This document shows, piece after piece, positions 44,901-55,860 of a stretch of 64,000 bases of DNA; within the stretch, counting starts at the first letter, position 1, and every line of letters begins with the position of its first letter. The notes beneath the pieces were generated by a model that saw nothing but the letters and a program-made list of their open reading frames with translations, was not told the DNA's origin and ran no database searches. The DNA comes from Geotrypetes seraphini. Taxonomy: Eukaryota; Chordata; Amphibia; Gymnophiona; Dermophiidae. The stretch covers positions 119,165,380-119,229,379 of the forward strand of contig NC_047095.1 of the NCBI RefSeq assembly GCF_902459505.1, read 5' to 3'. The position numbers and the translations under genes were made by a program.

Positions 44901-45910
44901 CTCCCCAAAACTTACTCTGCCTTCAATAGTTGACAGCCCTCAAAAGCCACTATGGCTCCCCCCACAGGAAATGAAATTGGGGAGGGTGGGCTTTAGTACA
45001 TGAGATCGTAACATTCTGATGTGGCACAGAAGTAAGGAAGAGATGCTGAACTTAAGGCTAGGGTTGGAAATGAGTTGGGGGTTACAGGAAAGGGGAGATA
45101 CTAGACTATGGGGGTGGGATGCATAAGACCTTCAGCTGTGTGCCTTACCACCCCCCCCCCCCCCAAGGAAGGTCAATGTTTACCTTGGGCAGTGGTTCCC
45201 AACCCTGTCCTGGAGGACCACCAGCCAGTCAGGTTGTTGGGATAACAATAATGAATATGCACTGAGCAAACCTGCATGCCTGTTGCCTCCATTGTATGCA
45301 AAGCTCATGCATATTCATTAGGGCTATCCTGAAATCCTGAGTGGTTGGGACCACTGACCTAGTGTGTTGGATGCCCTTGAATAAGCTCTGTACATAAGTC
45401 GGACTTTTCCCACAACTGTGCATGCTGGCTGAACATAAAACTCTTTTCTTTTATAGTATTTTGAGTATAGTTCCCTGAACGAGTTACGGCACAACGTCAA
45501 GAATGAGCTGTGTCTCAGTGTGGCACATCCTAGTGTGGAACGTCCTGTCTTTACATTCCAGGCCTGTGTTGCCCAGGATGGAGAGAGAAATGTACCTCCC
45601 CATCAAGTATTTTTCTATGAGAAGGTACGTGATGTCACCTCACATTGTAAGTTACAAGACAGGGGACATATAGCCTTGCTGAAGGTCAGTCACCAGCTCA
45701 GCACTTAACTGCGTTCTTCCCCCCCCCCCCCCCCCACCTTGCTGTGATGTCTTCATCTGCTGATCTTATTTGTCTCTTCAGGGCGGTCTGCTTAGGAGTC
45801 AGAAATTCAACTTGTGTCTTCAGGCTGAGCGCTACACCCTGTTTATGGCTTACTGTAATTCAGAAGAATACAAACAGGTCTGGATCTTCATCCCTGTGCT
45901 GGCCAATTGA
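32927..45910 (+). CDS. Polypeptide N-acetylgalactosaminyltransferase, GALNT3/6-like, copy A
   Basis: A Golgi type II enzyme family that starts mucin-type O-glycosylation (GalNAc to Ser/Thr). Coding exons: 32927-33399, 35398-35570, 38017-38166, 38403-38637, 38719-38836, 38956-39156, 39370-39501, 39765-39866, 45457-45624 and 45782-45910; 1881 nt, 626 residues, all phases agree. N-terminal anchor residues 12-29, stem to about 100, GT-A catalytic domain ([18 protein letters not shown], metal motif D263-P-H265, WGGEN at 373-377, GHVYH with H401), and a ricin-type lectin domain from 495 to the end (QVW 616-618). Closest in layout to GALNT6 (622 residues) and GALNT3. Oddities: DPH for DAH, PGG for AGG after the catalytic loop, R184 where W is nearly invariant (EAWST), CLN for CLD in lectin repeat alpha. 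The start at 32927 follows a splice acceptor and has a strong context (ACCATGG). Confidence 0.93.
34480..34725 (+). mobile_element. L2-like 3' tail, unit A only
   Basis: TTGTAAACCATTTAGATAAC then CTTGATAGACGGTATATCAA is the L2/SINE-type 3' end. Absent at the matching point in unit B (near 58,175). Confidence 0.55.
36518..36735 (-). mobile_element. CR1-like 3' end, unit A only
   Basis: As read on +, it starts ATAGAAACATAGAAAGATGA (octamer tail) and continues GGCTATAGCCCATCAAGTC, the reversed CR1 3' region. Not found in unit B. Confidence 0.65.
37210..37528. repeat. Two adjacent degraded palindromic MITEs (shared by both units)
   Basis: About 37,210-37,372 (CCCAACCTTGATCTCGAGG against GGGCCAAGGTTGGG) and 37,383-37,528 (TTTCAATCCAGGCCTTGTG against GGTTGAGAACCCTTGG). 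Counterparts in unit B at 60,383-60,520 and 60,541-60,685, so both predate the duplication. Confidence 0.6.
37559..37985 (-). mobile_element. L2-type 3' part, unit A only
   Basis: The - strand encodes [18 protein letters not shown] then [18 protein letters not shown], the C-terminal L2 block (LRS-D..L..P, LWNSLP..LR). As read on +, the tail is GTTTCAGGTTTATTTAAAAT. It ends about 30 bp before the exon at 38017. Unit B lacks it. Confidence 0.7.
40160..40331. mobile_element. Palindromic hAT MITE inserted in the end of another hAT
   Basis: The ends are CACAGGTGTCGAAGTC and GACTTAGACACCCCTG, with duplication GCCTAGAG (40152-40159, 40332-40339). It landed five bases into the outer element and so split its terminal repeat. 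Confidence 0.88.
40902..43818. mobile_element. hAT element nested in the composite
   Basis: The ends are CAATGTTCCCTCTAAGGA and AGCTTAGCGGGAACACTG, with a perfect 8-bp duplication GTGCTCAC (40894-40901, 43819-43826). The right end is the right half of the 20728-type MITE. Inside is a further element starting at 41,281 (CAGTGGTGTACCTAGC) and ending near 43,672 (ATACGCCACTG), plus hairpins at 41,575-41,705, 42,716-42,885 and 43,360-43,600. Confidence 0.78.
43929..44052. repeat. Palindromic MITE (CCCCCTTTACTAA type)
   Basis: CCCCCTTTACTAAATG at the left mirrors CTTAGTAAAAGGTGGGGG at the right. A relative with TCTTTTACAAAACTGTAG / CACAGTTTTGTAAAAGG ends lies at 41,575-41,705. Confidence 0.6.
45190..45356. 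mobile_element. Palindromic hAT MITE (CAGTGGTTCCCAACC type)
   Basis: The ends are CAGTGGTTCCCAACCCTG and GGTTGGGACCACTG; the inner AATGAATATGC / GCATATTCATTAGGGCTA arms mirror each other. The target duplication is eroded. It lies 100 bp before the exon at 45457. Confidence 0.7.
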
Positions 45911-46133
45911 AGAGACCAGATGTTCTGGAAAATCTGCATGTTTCTCTAAGAAGTCTCTTAGAACAGACTAGTCTAGTTGGTTTTTTTTTAACATGCCAAA
46001 TCATTGGCTGGGGCTGCCAAAAGATGGGGGATATAGTTGAAGGCCTTCTAAATTTGTTATTTCCTACCATGATAGCCTATTTTATATATCCTGTAGCTAG
46101 GTTATGACTTTGTATCTCTTTGCATGTTAGTCT

Positions 46134-46139
46134 AATAAA
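46134..46139 (+). other. Poly(A) signal of GALNT copy A
   Basis: AATAAA 224 bases after the stop codon, in TCTAATAAAGCATATTG. The 3' UTR would be about 240 bases. Confidence 0.6.
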
Positions 46140-46323
46140 GCATATTGAAAAGCATATTGGATCTGATCTACTTATTTTTTTTGGTTTCTCTTAAAAGCTT
46201 TTTTTTTTTTCCTAGAGCTGTGTGCAAAGCCTTTTGGAGAAGGGAGTTCCTCTATCACAAATTTTGTGTGGAGCATGTGAACCATGACAAAAGGTGTGAC
46301 TAGACTAGAGAAGTAACCTTACT

Positions 46324-46740
46324 CAAGTTTCAAGTTTTATTTAAAATTTCTTATACCACCCAATCAGTTTTCTAGGCAGTGTACAAATTTGTAAAAACAA
46401 AGGACAAACTTTAAATAAAATTTGAAGTGACACTACATCACCAAACTTAACGATAAACTTTTAAAAACTATTAAACACAGAAAAACAAGAACATAAGGTA
46501 AAAGGCAAAAAAACTACATAAGGCAAAGTAAAAGAAAACAATTAAGGAAAAAACAAGAGGGAGGACTGCTGTAAACTCAGTATTTTCACTCAATTGCCCT
46601 TAAAAGGACAGTTAGGCCTCAAAGGCATCACAGAAGAGATGCTTTTAGCTTCGTCTTGATTCTTTGTGTAAATTTGGAATACTATTCCAAAGGGGGAACA
46701 TTGACAGAAGTTGGTAGATCTCATTGTGTACTCTAATACC
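46324..46740 (-). mobile_element. L2-like 3' end
   Basis: As read on +, CAAGTTTCAAGTTTTATTT then TTTCTAGGCAGTGTACAAAT, the reversed L2 tail; weak coding similarity around 46,630-46,700 (AATACTATTCCAAAGGGGG). Confidence 0.6.
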
Positions 46741-46844
46741 AGACAAAGATCCTAAAGCATAGCTGTTTCTCAGGTAGAGCTTCAGCCTTACTTTAACTGA
46801 AGGCCCCACAGGCTAGTCATTTGCTGTAGATCAGTGTGTCACAT

Positions 46845-46965
46845 GTTGATCCAGGATATTAATGAATATGCATGTCATGGAGATGGAATAAATTATGTAA
46901 ATCATTCATATTCACTGTAGATATCCTGTAAACCTGACTGGTAAGGGGGTACTCCAGGACTTATG
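46845..46965. repeat. Degraded palindromic MITE
   Basis: CCAGGATATTAATGAATATG mirrors CATATTCACTGTAGATATCC. Ends lost. Confidence 0.5.
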
Positions 46966-47221
46966 TGGGGGAGGAATGCTGCTCTATATGGCCTAAAGCT
47001 TGACCATAAACGCCAAACAGCTCCAATGCCAGCCTGGCACCATTGAAGACTATTGGATAAGCCAATTTAAAAACTGATTGGCTTACTCTATATAGTATCA
47101 TATTCAGACATTGATTCACACTGCTTCAACAAAATAAATACAAATGTTGACTTAAGAGTTATAATGGGTTCATTTGAACAAAAATAATAAAATTAGTTTG
47201 ATTGAAATGAGATTGCCTTCA

Positions 47222-47393
47222 AACATGAAAATTGTGAACTTTCATGAGTAGGCTCTGTTGGAGTGCTTGATTTCTGGCCTAGCTGTATTGTATACCTGAT
47301 TATTGTCTCTATAATGTTATTCTTTTTTGGCTTGGTTGCTGATTGTACCTCTCGTGATTGGTTCATTCAATAAAAATATATTAAAAAAAAAAA
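47222..47393 (+). mobile_element. Short poly(A)-tailed retrocopy with 18-bp target duplication
   Basis: Flanked by GAAATGAGATTGCCTTCA at 47204-47221 and 47394-47411 (perfect). It ends CAATAAAAATATATT plus an A-run. The long perfect duplication and poly(A) point to L1-type integration of a truncated LINE 3' end. Confidence 0.85.
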
Positions 47394-47759
47394 GAAATGA
47401 GATTGCCTTCAGCTAGATTACCCAGAGGGGAGTATAATATATGATAAATGGGTAATGAGGAAACCAGAAATCTAAAATACAATTAAAATGGGGTAGATCA
47501 AAGGAGAACTGATACCTCTGCTGCCTCAGCAATGCTCCCCCATCTCTACCTCCTGGGCTAAGGGCAGCCATAGAATAAAGTTAACACAATCTTCAGAAAT
47601 TCCTTTTATTAATTCTCTAGGTGGGGCAATAAAAAAAAATTTCTCAATGGTAGGCCCAGCAACTGAAAATAAGTTTCTGAATTTTAATTAAGGAAAACAT
47701 GCCATGGAGCAAGATGTAGTGTAAGGCATTATTGGCTGAGACAAACCGCTACACTAGAG

Positions 47760-47936
47760 CAGTGGTTCCCAACCCTGTCCTGGAGGACCACCAGGCCAAT
47801 TGGGTTTTCAGGTTAGCCCTAATGAATATGCATGAGAGATATTCCTATAATGGCATGCAAATCTGCTCCATGCATATTCATTAGGGCTAGCCTGAAAACC
47901 CAATGGTGGTCCTCCAGGACAGGGTTGGAACCACTG
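47760..47936. mobile_element. Palindromic hAT MITE with perfect 8-bp duplication
   Basis: The ends are CAGTGGTTCCCAACCCTG and GGGTTGGAACCACTG, with duplication CACTAGAG (47752-47759, 47937-47944). Long arms of about 70 bp pair nearly perfectly. Confidence 0.92.
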
Positions 47937-48289
47937 CACTAGAGGACTATGTAGTATAAGAAGGCTATATTGTAGTCTTGACAGCCACATTCTGGATTAA
48001 CTGGAACCATCTAGTTTTGGTTCACCCTTTAAAAAAAAAAAATTATATTAATCAGGTATATCTAACATCAGTGAGGTGAATCTGTACAAATTGAGTAAGT
48101 GATGTGCTGACAAGAGAACCAAGTTGTAGCGTCTTGGAAATAAGTGATGAGCTTACAGCAGATAGGAAGGCACTGGCACATACTTCTAAAGTACTATCTG
48201 GAGGTTATTACTTCCAAACCCCTCAACCAATAGGTCACAGAGGGGGAGTTGGGCAGCTACACGCACTCTCATAGATTTCAACCTATTAG

Positions 48290-50110
48290 CTTACAGTCTT
48301 GCTGCTTCTCCTCCAATCAATGCTGTCTGTCTAATTTGGGTCTAATTTGGGCCTCCTGAGAAATCCCTCTGTCTTCATTTGTGATCCACTTCATATTGCT
48401 TACTGACCTTTCAATCTGCCCTGTTATGACTTCACTATTCTTGACTCACTCCTCTCCCTTCTAAGGAAACGGCCCTTGCTGAAATCTCCAAGGACCTGTT
48501 CCTTGTCAAATCCAAAGGTCTCTACTCGGTCCTCATCCTCCAATATTATCAGTGGCATTTTACGCCAGTAGATGACCAGCCTACTCGAGACACACTGTTC
48601 TCACTTGGATTTTAAGACTTATCTCATGGCTTTTTCTATCTCTCCTGTTGCACTTAGAGCCTATGCTCTGAAGGATCCTCCACTGCCATTCTATTGGTTG
48701 GCATGCTTCAGGGCTCTATCCTCCCTCCCCCACCCTTCTATATACACTATTTTCCCTGGTTCTCTAATCACCATTAGGCTGACTACTCCCAAGATTACTT
48801 CTCTATGCCCAAAATTTCTACAAGAATCAAGGCCTGAGTCTCGACCCACCTGGTTGACATTCCTATCTGGATGTCTCGCTTCAGTTTAACATAGTAGATG
48901 ATGGCAGATAAAGACCTGAATTGTCCATCCAGTCTGTCCAACCTGATTAAATTTAAATTTTTTCTTCTTAGCTATTTCTGGGCAATAATTCAAAGCTCTA
49001 CCCAGTACTGTGCTTGGGTTCCAACTGCCAAAATCTGTTAACCTACTCCAGCCCATCCTCCACCAAATGGCCATATACAGACACAGACCATGCGAGTCTG
49101 CCCAGAACTGGCCTTATTTCAATTTTTTCTGATTCTAGATCTTGTGTTCATCCCACACTTCTTTGAATTCAGTCAGTTACTCTCCACCACCTCGCTCAGG
49201 AGCACATTCTAGGCATCCACCACCCTCTCCGTAAAGTAGAACTTCCTAACATTGCTTTTGAATCTACCACCCTTCAATCTCAAATTATGTCCCCTGGTTT
49301 TACCATTTTCCTTTCTTTGTAAAATTTTGTTCTACGTTAATACCTTTCAAGTATTTGAACATCTGAATAATATCTGAATAATATCTCCCCTTTCCTCTAG
49401 GGTATACATATTCAGGGCTTCCAGTCTCTCCTCATACATCTTCTGGCGCAAGCTTCCTATCATTTTCGTCGCTCTTCTCTGGACTGCTTTAAGTCTTCTT
49501 GTGTCCTTCACCAGATATGGTCTCCAATAAGGAATTCAGTCTTGGCCATATCATTCCTCCTCAACCTACCCCCCCCTTCCTCCATTCTGTTATGGTGGTA
49601 AACACTCATCATCCCTGTTTCATTGGCTTGCAACACTGGAGGTCATCTTTCCTTCTATATACAGCAGGCGCCAAAACTTGTTACTTTCTCTACAACGTCA
49701 CTAAAATTCAGAATGTCCTCTTTGAATATGCTGCCAAGCCCTTTATCCACACTCTTGTCACCTCATGCCTGGATTACTGCAACTTGCTTCTAGTAGGTCT
49801 ACCACATAGCCATCGCTCTCCTCTTCTGTTCAGAATTCTGCTGCATGTCTCATGCTCGTATTAACCCCTCCTCAAATCGCTTCATTGAGTCCATGTCCAC
49901 ATACAGTTCAAACTCCTCTTACTGACCTCCAAGTTTATTTGCACTTCAGCTCTATCCTTTCATCTCTCCCTCTACTCCCCCCTGGAAACTCTGTTCATCA
50001 GGCATTGTCTGTACCCTTCTCCTGTCCCTTCTGCCTTGCTGCACCATATGCCTGCAACAACCTACCTTACTGGGTAGTCGGGCTCCTTGTCTGGCGGTAT
50101 TCAAATTTAG
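48290..50110 (+). mobile_element. L2-like LINE ORF fragment split by antisense CR1
   Basis: The left part has a relic of the GVPQGS block (GMLQGSILPPPPFYIHYF). The right part reads AKPFIHTLVTSCLDYCNLLL then VGLPHSHRSPLLFRILL, the region after the YADD block in L2/Jockey-group elements. Many stops and shifts. Confidence 0.6.
48893..49510 (-). mobile_element. CR1 LINE fragment
   Basis: As read on +, it starts CATAGTAGATGATGGCAGAT (CR1 tail) and contains CACCACCCTCTCCGTAAAG and TTCGTCGCTCTTCTCTGGAC, the reverse complement of the CR1 C-terminal coding block (RVVDAWN and VQRRA). Inserted into the L2 fragment 48290-50110. Confidence 0.82.
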
Positions 50111-50899
50111 GCTGACATCCCACTTTTTTTTTTGAAGCTGTGTTAAGTCCTAACATTATAAATCATTCCCACTGTAGTGCTGCCCGATAACAAGGAAAAA
50201 ATTTTAAATTCAGCCTATTTGCTTTTCTTGTCCAAATGAGCCTTCTTTTCAAACATCCTGGTGGCTTTATTTTGTAGCCTCTTCACATACTCCCTTTGCC
50301 GTCCAGCCCCATCCTGTCACTGTGGTGTAAACAGACTTTTCCTCAGTTAGGTCCTTCCTAGTTCATGCTCGTTCATCTAACACCAGCTCTGGCAGGATGC
50401 ACATTTCAAATCTGACATTGTAATTGCAAAATAAAAACTACATTATCTACCTGTTGTCTGGTCATTTTTATATTCAAATGATGGTGGTCCCAGGCTCTGG
50501 TTTGGGGTCATCGGTGTCCTCCACTGCTCATAAAACAGACCCTAATGCCTTAAGAAATGCTTAAATGCAACCATGACCAACAGCAGAGACATCGGCAACC
50601 GCCAGCGTTCTGAAAACAGCACAAGGTGTACAAAGTCCCCGCCTGAAACTGTATATCAGGAATGTGGAAGGATGGCAAAGGCACCCTGTAAAGATCACCT
50701 GAGTTGAGATAGCTGTGAAAGAATTTGCGGCTATACTCCTTCACTGACCTCATCTAAGATGAAAGAATGACCACATCACACACTGTGTGCCTTAGAAGAT
50801 TGATGATATTTTATTATAAAAATGCTATAGTTATATAAATGAACAGCAAATGAAATATTCAGCATATACAAATATTCAGCAAAATCCTTAAGGGCATAG

Positions 50900-51275
50900 A
50901 GAGAGTAAATAAGGACAGATTCTTCAAACTGAGAGGAGCCACAAGCACTAGGGGTCACTCGGAGAAATTGAAAGGGGACAGGTTTAGAACAAATGCTAGA
51001 AAGTTCTTTTTTACGCAGAGGGTGGTGGACACATGGAACGCGCTTCCTGAGGAAGTGATAGGCCAGAACTCTGTACAGGGATTCAAGAAGGGTTTGGATG
51101 GGTTCCTGGAGGATGAAGGGATAGAGGGGTACAGATAGAATTTAAGGTAGGTTATAGAAGTGGTCAGAAACCACTTCACAGGTCGCAGACCTGATGGGCC
51201 GCCGCGGGAGCGGACCGCTGGGCGAGATGGACCTCGGTCTGACCCAGTGGAGGCAACTTCTTATGTTCTTATGTA
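50900..51275 (+). mobile_element. CR1 LINE fragment in unit B only
   Basis: + strand codons give FKLRGATSTRGHSEKLKGDR then KFFFTQRVVDTWNALPEEVI, ending CTTCTTATGTTCTTATG. Close to the antisense copy at 27,659. The matching place in unit A has no such element. Confidence 0.85.
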
Positions 51276-51544
51276 CTCAGACAGCACACAGGAGAGAAAT
51301 TTACAACATGACAGAGCGCTGGCCAATCTTATCAGTGTTAAAAAATTTATTTAACCAGGGTTGTAGTCTGGCAACATTTTTATACTTTTTATAACATCAT
51401 TAGAGGATCATCAGATGTGGGAAATACACCAGCCATTTTTTAAATAGACTTAGGTTTCAGTCTGTGCCATTTTGTATGCATTCCTTACTTCCAGCAATTT
51501 AGACAGGTCCGGGGTTGTCTCAGTTGGTAAAAAAATATATATTT
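51276..51544. other. Unassigned, unit B only
   Basis: AT-rich sequence of unknown origin (contains GAGGATCATCAGATGTGGG). Possibly part of a retroelement; nothing was recognised. Confidence 0.3.
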
Positions 51545-52995
51545 TTTAATTATTTAATTTTCTATACTGTTCTCCATGGGAGCTCAAAACAGTTTACATT
51601 AATGTATTCAGATACTCAAGCATTTTCCCTTGTCTGTCCCAGTGGGCTCAAATCTATCTAATGTACTTGGGACAAAGGGGGATTAAGTGACTTGCCCAGG
51701 GTCACAAGGTGCAACGTGGGTTTGAACTAGAGTTGCATGGGGACAGAAATGCCACCCGTCCCCACGAGGAATCCCCTCCATCCCCACCTGTCCCCGTGAG
51801 AATCCCCTTTGTCCCCATGAGGAATCCCCTCCGTCCCCGCAAGAAATCCCCTCCATCCCCACCCGCACCCCATAAAAGTTACCTGCCCCCATAAAAAGCA
51901 GCAATTACTTCAGAAAGGTTTTTTGGGGGGTGGGGAAGTCTCTGTACTAGAATAGCTATGCATTTCTAGTTTACTGTTGTACCACATGCAACAAAATATT
52001 TGTATATTATTCCAAAGTATAATGATTGAGAGAGAACTCAGAGGTATTAAACCAGCATATTAGACCATAAATGTATTTAGACATACTGTAGAGAACGCTG
52101 TTTTACATGCACAAAAGGGCTTTTAAAACATATGTGCCCTCATTTGCACATAAAAAGTATGTGAACAGAAAGTGCATACCTTTCTTTTATGCAGTCTGCA
52201 GAAGGGTGTTGCTGTGTTGAGTTTGGTTGGCGCGGAAGAGGAGTTGTGATGTTGAATGAGGCAACCATTGGGAGAGGAGACCCCCAGTGATTGTTCCTGT
52301 CCCCCTTAACTAGACCCCCGGCGATCACGTTCAGGACAAACCCAAACCACCCATCACGCTTAGAAGTGGACAACGCATTCATCTCACTGCCTCGGTACCT
52401 AACCACATCTTTCGGGAAAACTGCTTTATATTAGCTCCACCCATCGTTTCAGAAAACATCAGCACAAAGTTGGTGCTGCTTCTGATAGCATTAAATCGTT
52501 CTAGTTTTGGAAAAATCTCAAGCTTTCGCCTTCACCTTTCGCAAATCCTTCGCTGGGAGGAAAAGGAAGAAAAAACCCGCAAAACTTCTAAGTCCAGGTC
52601 TGGCGCTGTCTATGCTAAACATGGAGCTCAGCTTGTAGGCTTAACATGTTGGCAGTGAGCTCAGCACGTAGGCACACAGAGTCCCCGCCCCCGGATGATG
52701 CGTGCCTAGGTGCTCAGCTCACTGCCTACGTGCTGAGCTGACATGCTGAGCTCTATGCTCAGCATAGACGTTCCCACCGCTGCGCCAGACCTGGACTCGG
52801 GCTGAATTTGAAATTAGGTAGGCCTCCCTGTGGGAGTCCCGTGGGACTGGGAGGGGTCCCTGTGGGAGTCCCGTAGACTGGGGGGGACTCCCTCGGGACC
52901 CGCAGGATTCCCGCGATCCCTGTTCCCGTGCAGACCTCTAGTTTGAGCCCACAACCTCAGGCTGTAGCTTTAACCACTGCACCACTCTAGAAATG
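51545..52995 (-). mobile_element. tRNA-derived SINE split by a hAT element
   Basis: The body at 51,545-51,727 (GGGATTAAGTGACTTGCCC as read on +) resumes at 52,941-52,995 (CACAACCTCAGGCTGTAG). The B box is cut by the insertion. Confidence 0.8.
51728..52940. mobile_element. hAT element of the TAGAG-TGCACGGG family
   Basis: The ends are TAGAGTTGCATGGGGACAG and CCGTGCAGACCTCTA, with 8-bp flanks GTTTGAAC (51720-51727) / GTTTGAGC (52941-52948). Subterminal GAATCCCCTCCGTCCCC-type repeats resemble those at 23,700-23,800. A central hairpin lies at 52,590-52,790. No transposase. Confidence 0.83.
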
Positions 52996-53022
52996 AAAAT
53001 GTAGTTAAAGTGAGCCAAGTAT

Positions 53023-53338
53023 AGTACAATCAAGCCATTGTGACATCATAGTGCCTCATTCCACCAGTAAGAGCCAACCTCATCAGTGATGTCACAATGC
53101 TGGTTATCAGAGACTGAAACTTCTCACACTATTAATTTATTCAATTTGGGGAGCTCATAATGGTTTACATGAATATATATAGTACAATCAAGCCATTGTG
53201 ACATCATAGTGCCTCATTCCACCAGTAAGAGCCAATCTCATCAGTGATGTCACAATGCTGGTTATCAGAGACTGAAACTTCTCACACTATTAATTTATTC
53301 AATTTGGGGAGCTCATAATGGTTTACATGAATATATTT
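53023..53338. repeat. Two tandem units of 158 bp
   Basis: AGTACAATCAAGCCATTGTG starts at 53023 and 53181, and the units are nearly identical. Part of the unit resembles the repeat inside the 7825 and 17741 hAT elements (CATCAGTGATGTCACAATG). The end is SINE sequence. Confidence 0.88.
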
Positions 53339-53495
53339 AGGTACACAGGTATTTATCCCTGTCTATCTAATGTACTTGGGGCAATAGGGGGATTAAGTGA
53401 CTTGCCCAGGGTCCCAAGGAGCAGTGTGGGTTTGAACCCACAACCTCAGGGAGCCTGAGGCTGTAGCTTTAGCCACTGTGCCACACTCTCCCCTG
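53280..53495 (-). mobile_element. tRNA-derived SINE (partner of 30370)
   Basis: As read on +, CTTGGGGCAATAGGGGGATT then GTGTGGGTTTGAACCCACAA (B box region) and GCCACTGTGCCACACTCTC. More complete than the unit A copy. Confidence 0.85.
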
Positions 53496-53867
53496 ATTCT
53501 AAGGATCTATGCTTTAAAAAAAAATGGCAAGGTAGCAGGAGAGGAACTGGTGATTAACAGTACGGGTGACCTAAACTTATAGGAGTTGGGACCCTGCTTC
53601 ACCTTTCTCATCGCCCAAATTCAGCCAGATCTTCATGATTTCAACAGCCATAAAAACACACCAAAATCAATCCAACCCACAATAGGCATGCAAGGAAGAT
53701 AATGCATAGGAAAAGGGCACATGCATATTTAGGTGGAAATCCCGACATCGTGACTAGATCACGTTTGCAGATTCTCCTACCCTAGATAATCAACCACTCA
53801 ATCAGGGTAGGGAAATAGAACCATGCATCTGAAAGAAATAGGGGCTGGACCAGGTACTGCCACTACT

Positions 53868-53985
53868 AGGGTTACCATATGGCTCCAGAAAAAGGAGGAT
53901 GGGTTTTACTTCCTTTGAAAGCAATGGACGTAAAAGCCGGATGTCTCAGCCGTCCTCCTTTTTCTGGAGCCATATGGTAACCCTG
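53868..53985. mobile_element. Palindromic MITE (AGGGTTACCATATGG type), unit B only
   Basis: AGGGTTACCATATGGCTCCA mirrors TGGAGCCATATGGTAACCCT. Absent from unit A, where the flanking sequence is continuous near 31,108. Confidence 0.8.
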
Positions 53986-54352
53986 GGGCTCACTACCCAT
54001 CTCTTATCATCAACACACGGAGTGGACAAAGGATGGCACCGATAGCCAACGGATTACATTTATCAAAGGGAGAACCATATTAGATGCTCATCCAACAGGA
54101 AAAAAAAGAGAGAGACCCAGAGATAGCACAGCGACAAAAAACACTCCAGACCGATGAGGAACATCTCTAACCTCGATATGAAGCACAGGAAAATCAAACA
54201 AAATTAGTGGAGATGGATTACAGAAGGATACTGGACCCACGCTCAACTCTCTACCCGTCTCGCTATGATTACACAGAGCATGCGCACCACTTCTGCACAA
54301 CCAGTGCAAAACAAAAGAAAGAGCCACCCCCCACCCCCTTTTCTGGCTAGAG

Positions 54353-54544
54353 CACGGGTGTCAAAGTCTCTCCTCGAGGGCCGCAATCCAGTCAGGTTTT
54401 CAGGATTTCCCCAATGAATATGCCTGAGTTCTATTAGCATATAATGAAAGCAGTGCATGCAAATAGATCTCATACATATTCATTGAGGAAATCCTGAAAT
54501 CCCGACTGGATTGCGGCCCTCGAGGAGGGACTTTGACACCCCTA
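54353..54544. mobile_element. Palindromic hAT MITE, unit B only
   Basis: The ends are CACGGGTGTCAAAGTCTC and GGGACTTTGACACCCCTA, with a perfect duplication GGCTAGAG (54345-54352, 54545-54552). Unit A lacks it. Confidence 0.92.
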
Positions 54545-54863
54545 GGCTAGAGTATTTAAAACCTCGCACTGCAAACTGGGAAGGGGGGGGGGGGGGAAGA
54601 AGGAGGAAGGGAACTTTCAGGACCCTGCAAGGTTCTCCAATCTGCAGCCTCCTTTGCCCCCTCCTCCCCAATAGCCATCGCTGCTGCTGCCTAACCCAGT
54701 GCCTGCATATGTGAACCCAAAAAATTAAATTTAAAAAACCCCACAAAACTATTAAGAATGTTACAAGAAGGAAGACCAATATCACAATGTATATCTTAGC
54801 AATTTTTTTTTTTAATGATTGAAATTAATTAGCTCAGCCACCCCATGGCCCTGGGGACAGCTG

Positions 54864-54933
54864 TATTTAAAGAGCTCCTCCAGAATTTGGACTCTATGAA
54901 GGTTGGGGGTGTGTGGTTCTGTTCTAGTAACAG
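54864..54933 (+). promoter_or_regulatory. Core promoter and non-coding first exon of GALNT copy B
   Basis: TATTTAAA at 54864-54871 and donor AACAG|GTGAGTG at 54933/54934, at the same spacing as in copy A. The preceding ATTAATTAGCTCAGCCACCC is conserved in both units. Confidence 0.6.
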
Positions 54934-55860
54934 GTGAGTGAGGTACTTTCAAAAGGGTCTGGAGCAAACTTTCTGGACTCGTGTTTCAATTTCTTTCTCT
55001 TATTTATAAATGAGGGGGTATTGAGTATAAGAAGTGGGGGACTTTTTATAACTTTGCTTTGTTTCATTTTAGAAGTAGGTTATAGTTTTGAGCTGGAAAA
55101 TTGGTGCTTATCTTTTGTGGTGCCAATTATTTAAGACTAGCCAAAAAAATACTAGTTTTAGTTATTTATTCCTTTCTTTCTCTCTTTAAGTGTATTAACC
55201 TGGGATGCTGCTCTTTGTCTTCTGATGAGTTTAACTGATTCTCTGTAGCATGGAAGTAATTAAATTCTACCTTCAAAAGCAATGTGTGCTATAGCATTTT
55301 TTAATTGGGTTGGTACAAGTTTCTAAATCTAGCCAGTAGTAACTTTCTCCCTCTATATGTTACTTGGAGCAGTAGTTAATGATTAGATATGACTCTTGAC
55401 TCTTCATAGATGTAATTCAGTGTTTTTATGTCCCTGGAGGACTTAACTTTGTACCTGAGATAATTAGGTGTGTGTGGGGGAGGGGGGAGTTGGTTAAGTG
55501 ACTTCCCCATGGTTATAAGGAGTTCCCTATTGTCAGCCAATTGTTCTAACCTTGAGGCTGCTTCTCCACTTACTTTCTGTTAAGGCCCCTAAAATGTGTT
55601 ATAGAAAAACTATATTCTACACAGCAATATGTTCCTCTTCTGCAGAGTGCATAATGTACCCATATGGAAAGTGACTGTTATGTCTCTTGTATGCCATGCT
55701 GTGCTCAGGAATTTTTTTTATTGGTAGATAGAGAATAAGAACTTAAGTTGTTTTTGAAATTGAGAGGTAAATGCCCCTGGAGAACATGATAGAAGGATGT
55801 GGTAGACCTAATCTTCAAAGGCCAGTTAGATATACATTTAGATGTCTATGGATGGAGGCA

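Larger units (their letters stand above)
30136..50499. repeat. Segmental tandem duplication, unit A
   Basis: From about 30,136 (GTTTGGGGGTCATCATCATC then CCGCTCATAAAACAGACCC) the sequence matches 50,500 onward (GTTTGGGGTCATCGGTGTCC then CTGCTCATAAAACAGACCC). Left of these points the two do not align. The match continues through promoter, exons and introns of the two GALNT genes. If the units abut, the junction is near 50,500 and the unit is about 20.4 kb. Exon 38956-39156 differs from its partner 61712-61912 at about 18 of 201 positions by eye. Confidence 0.85.
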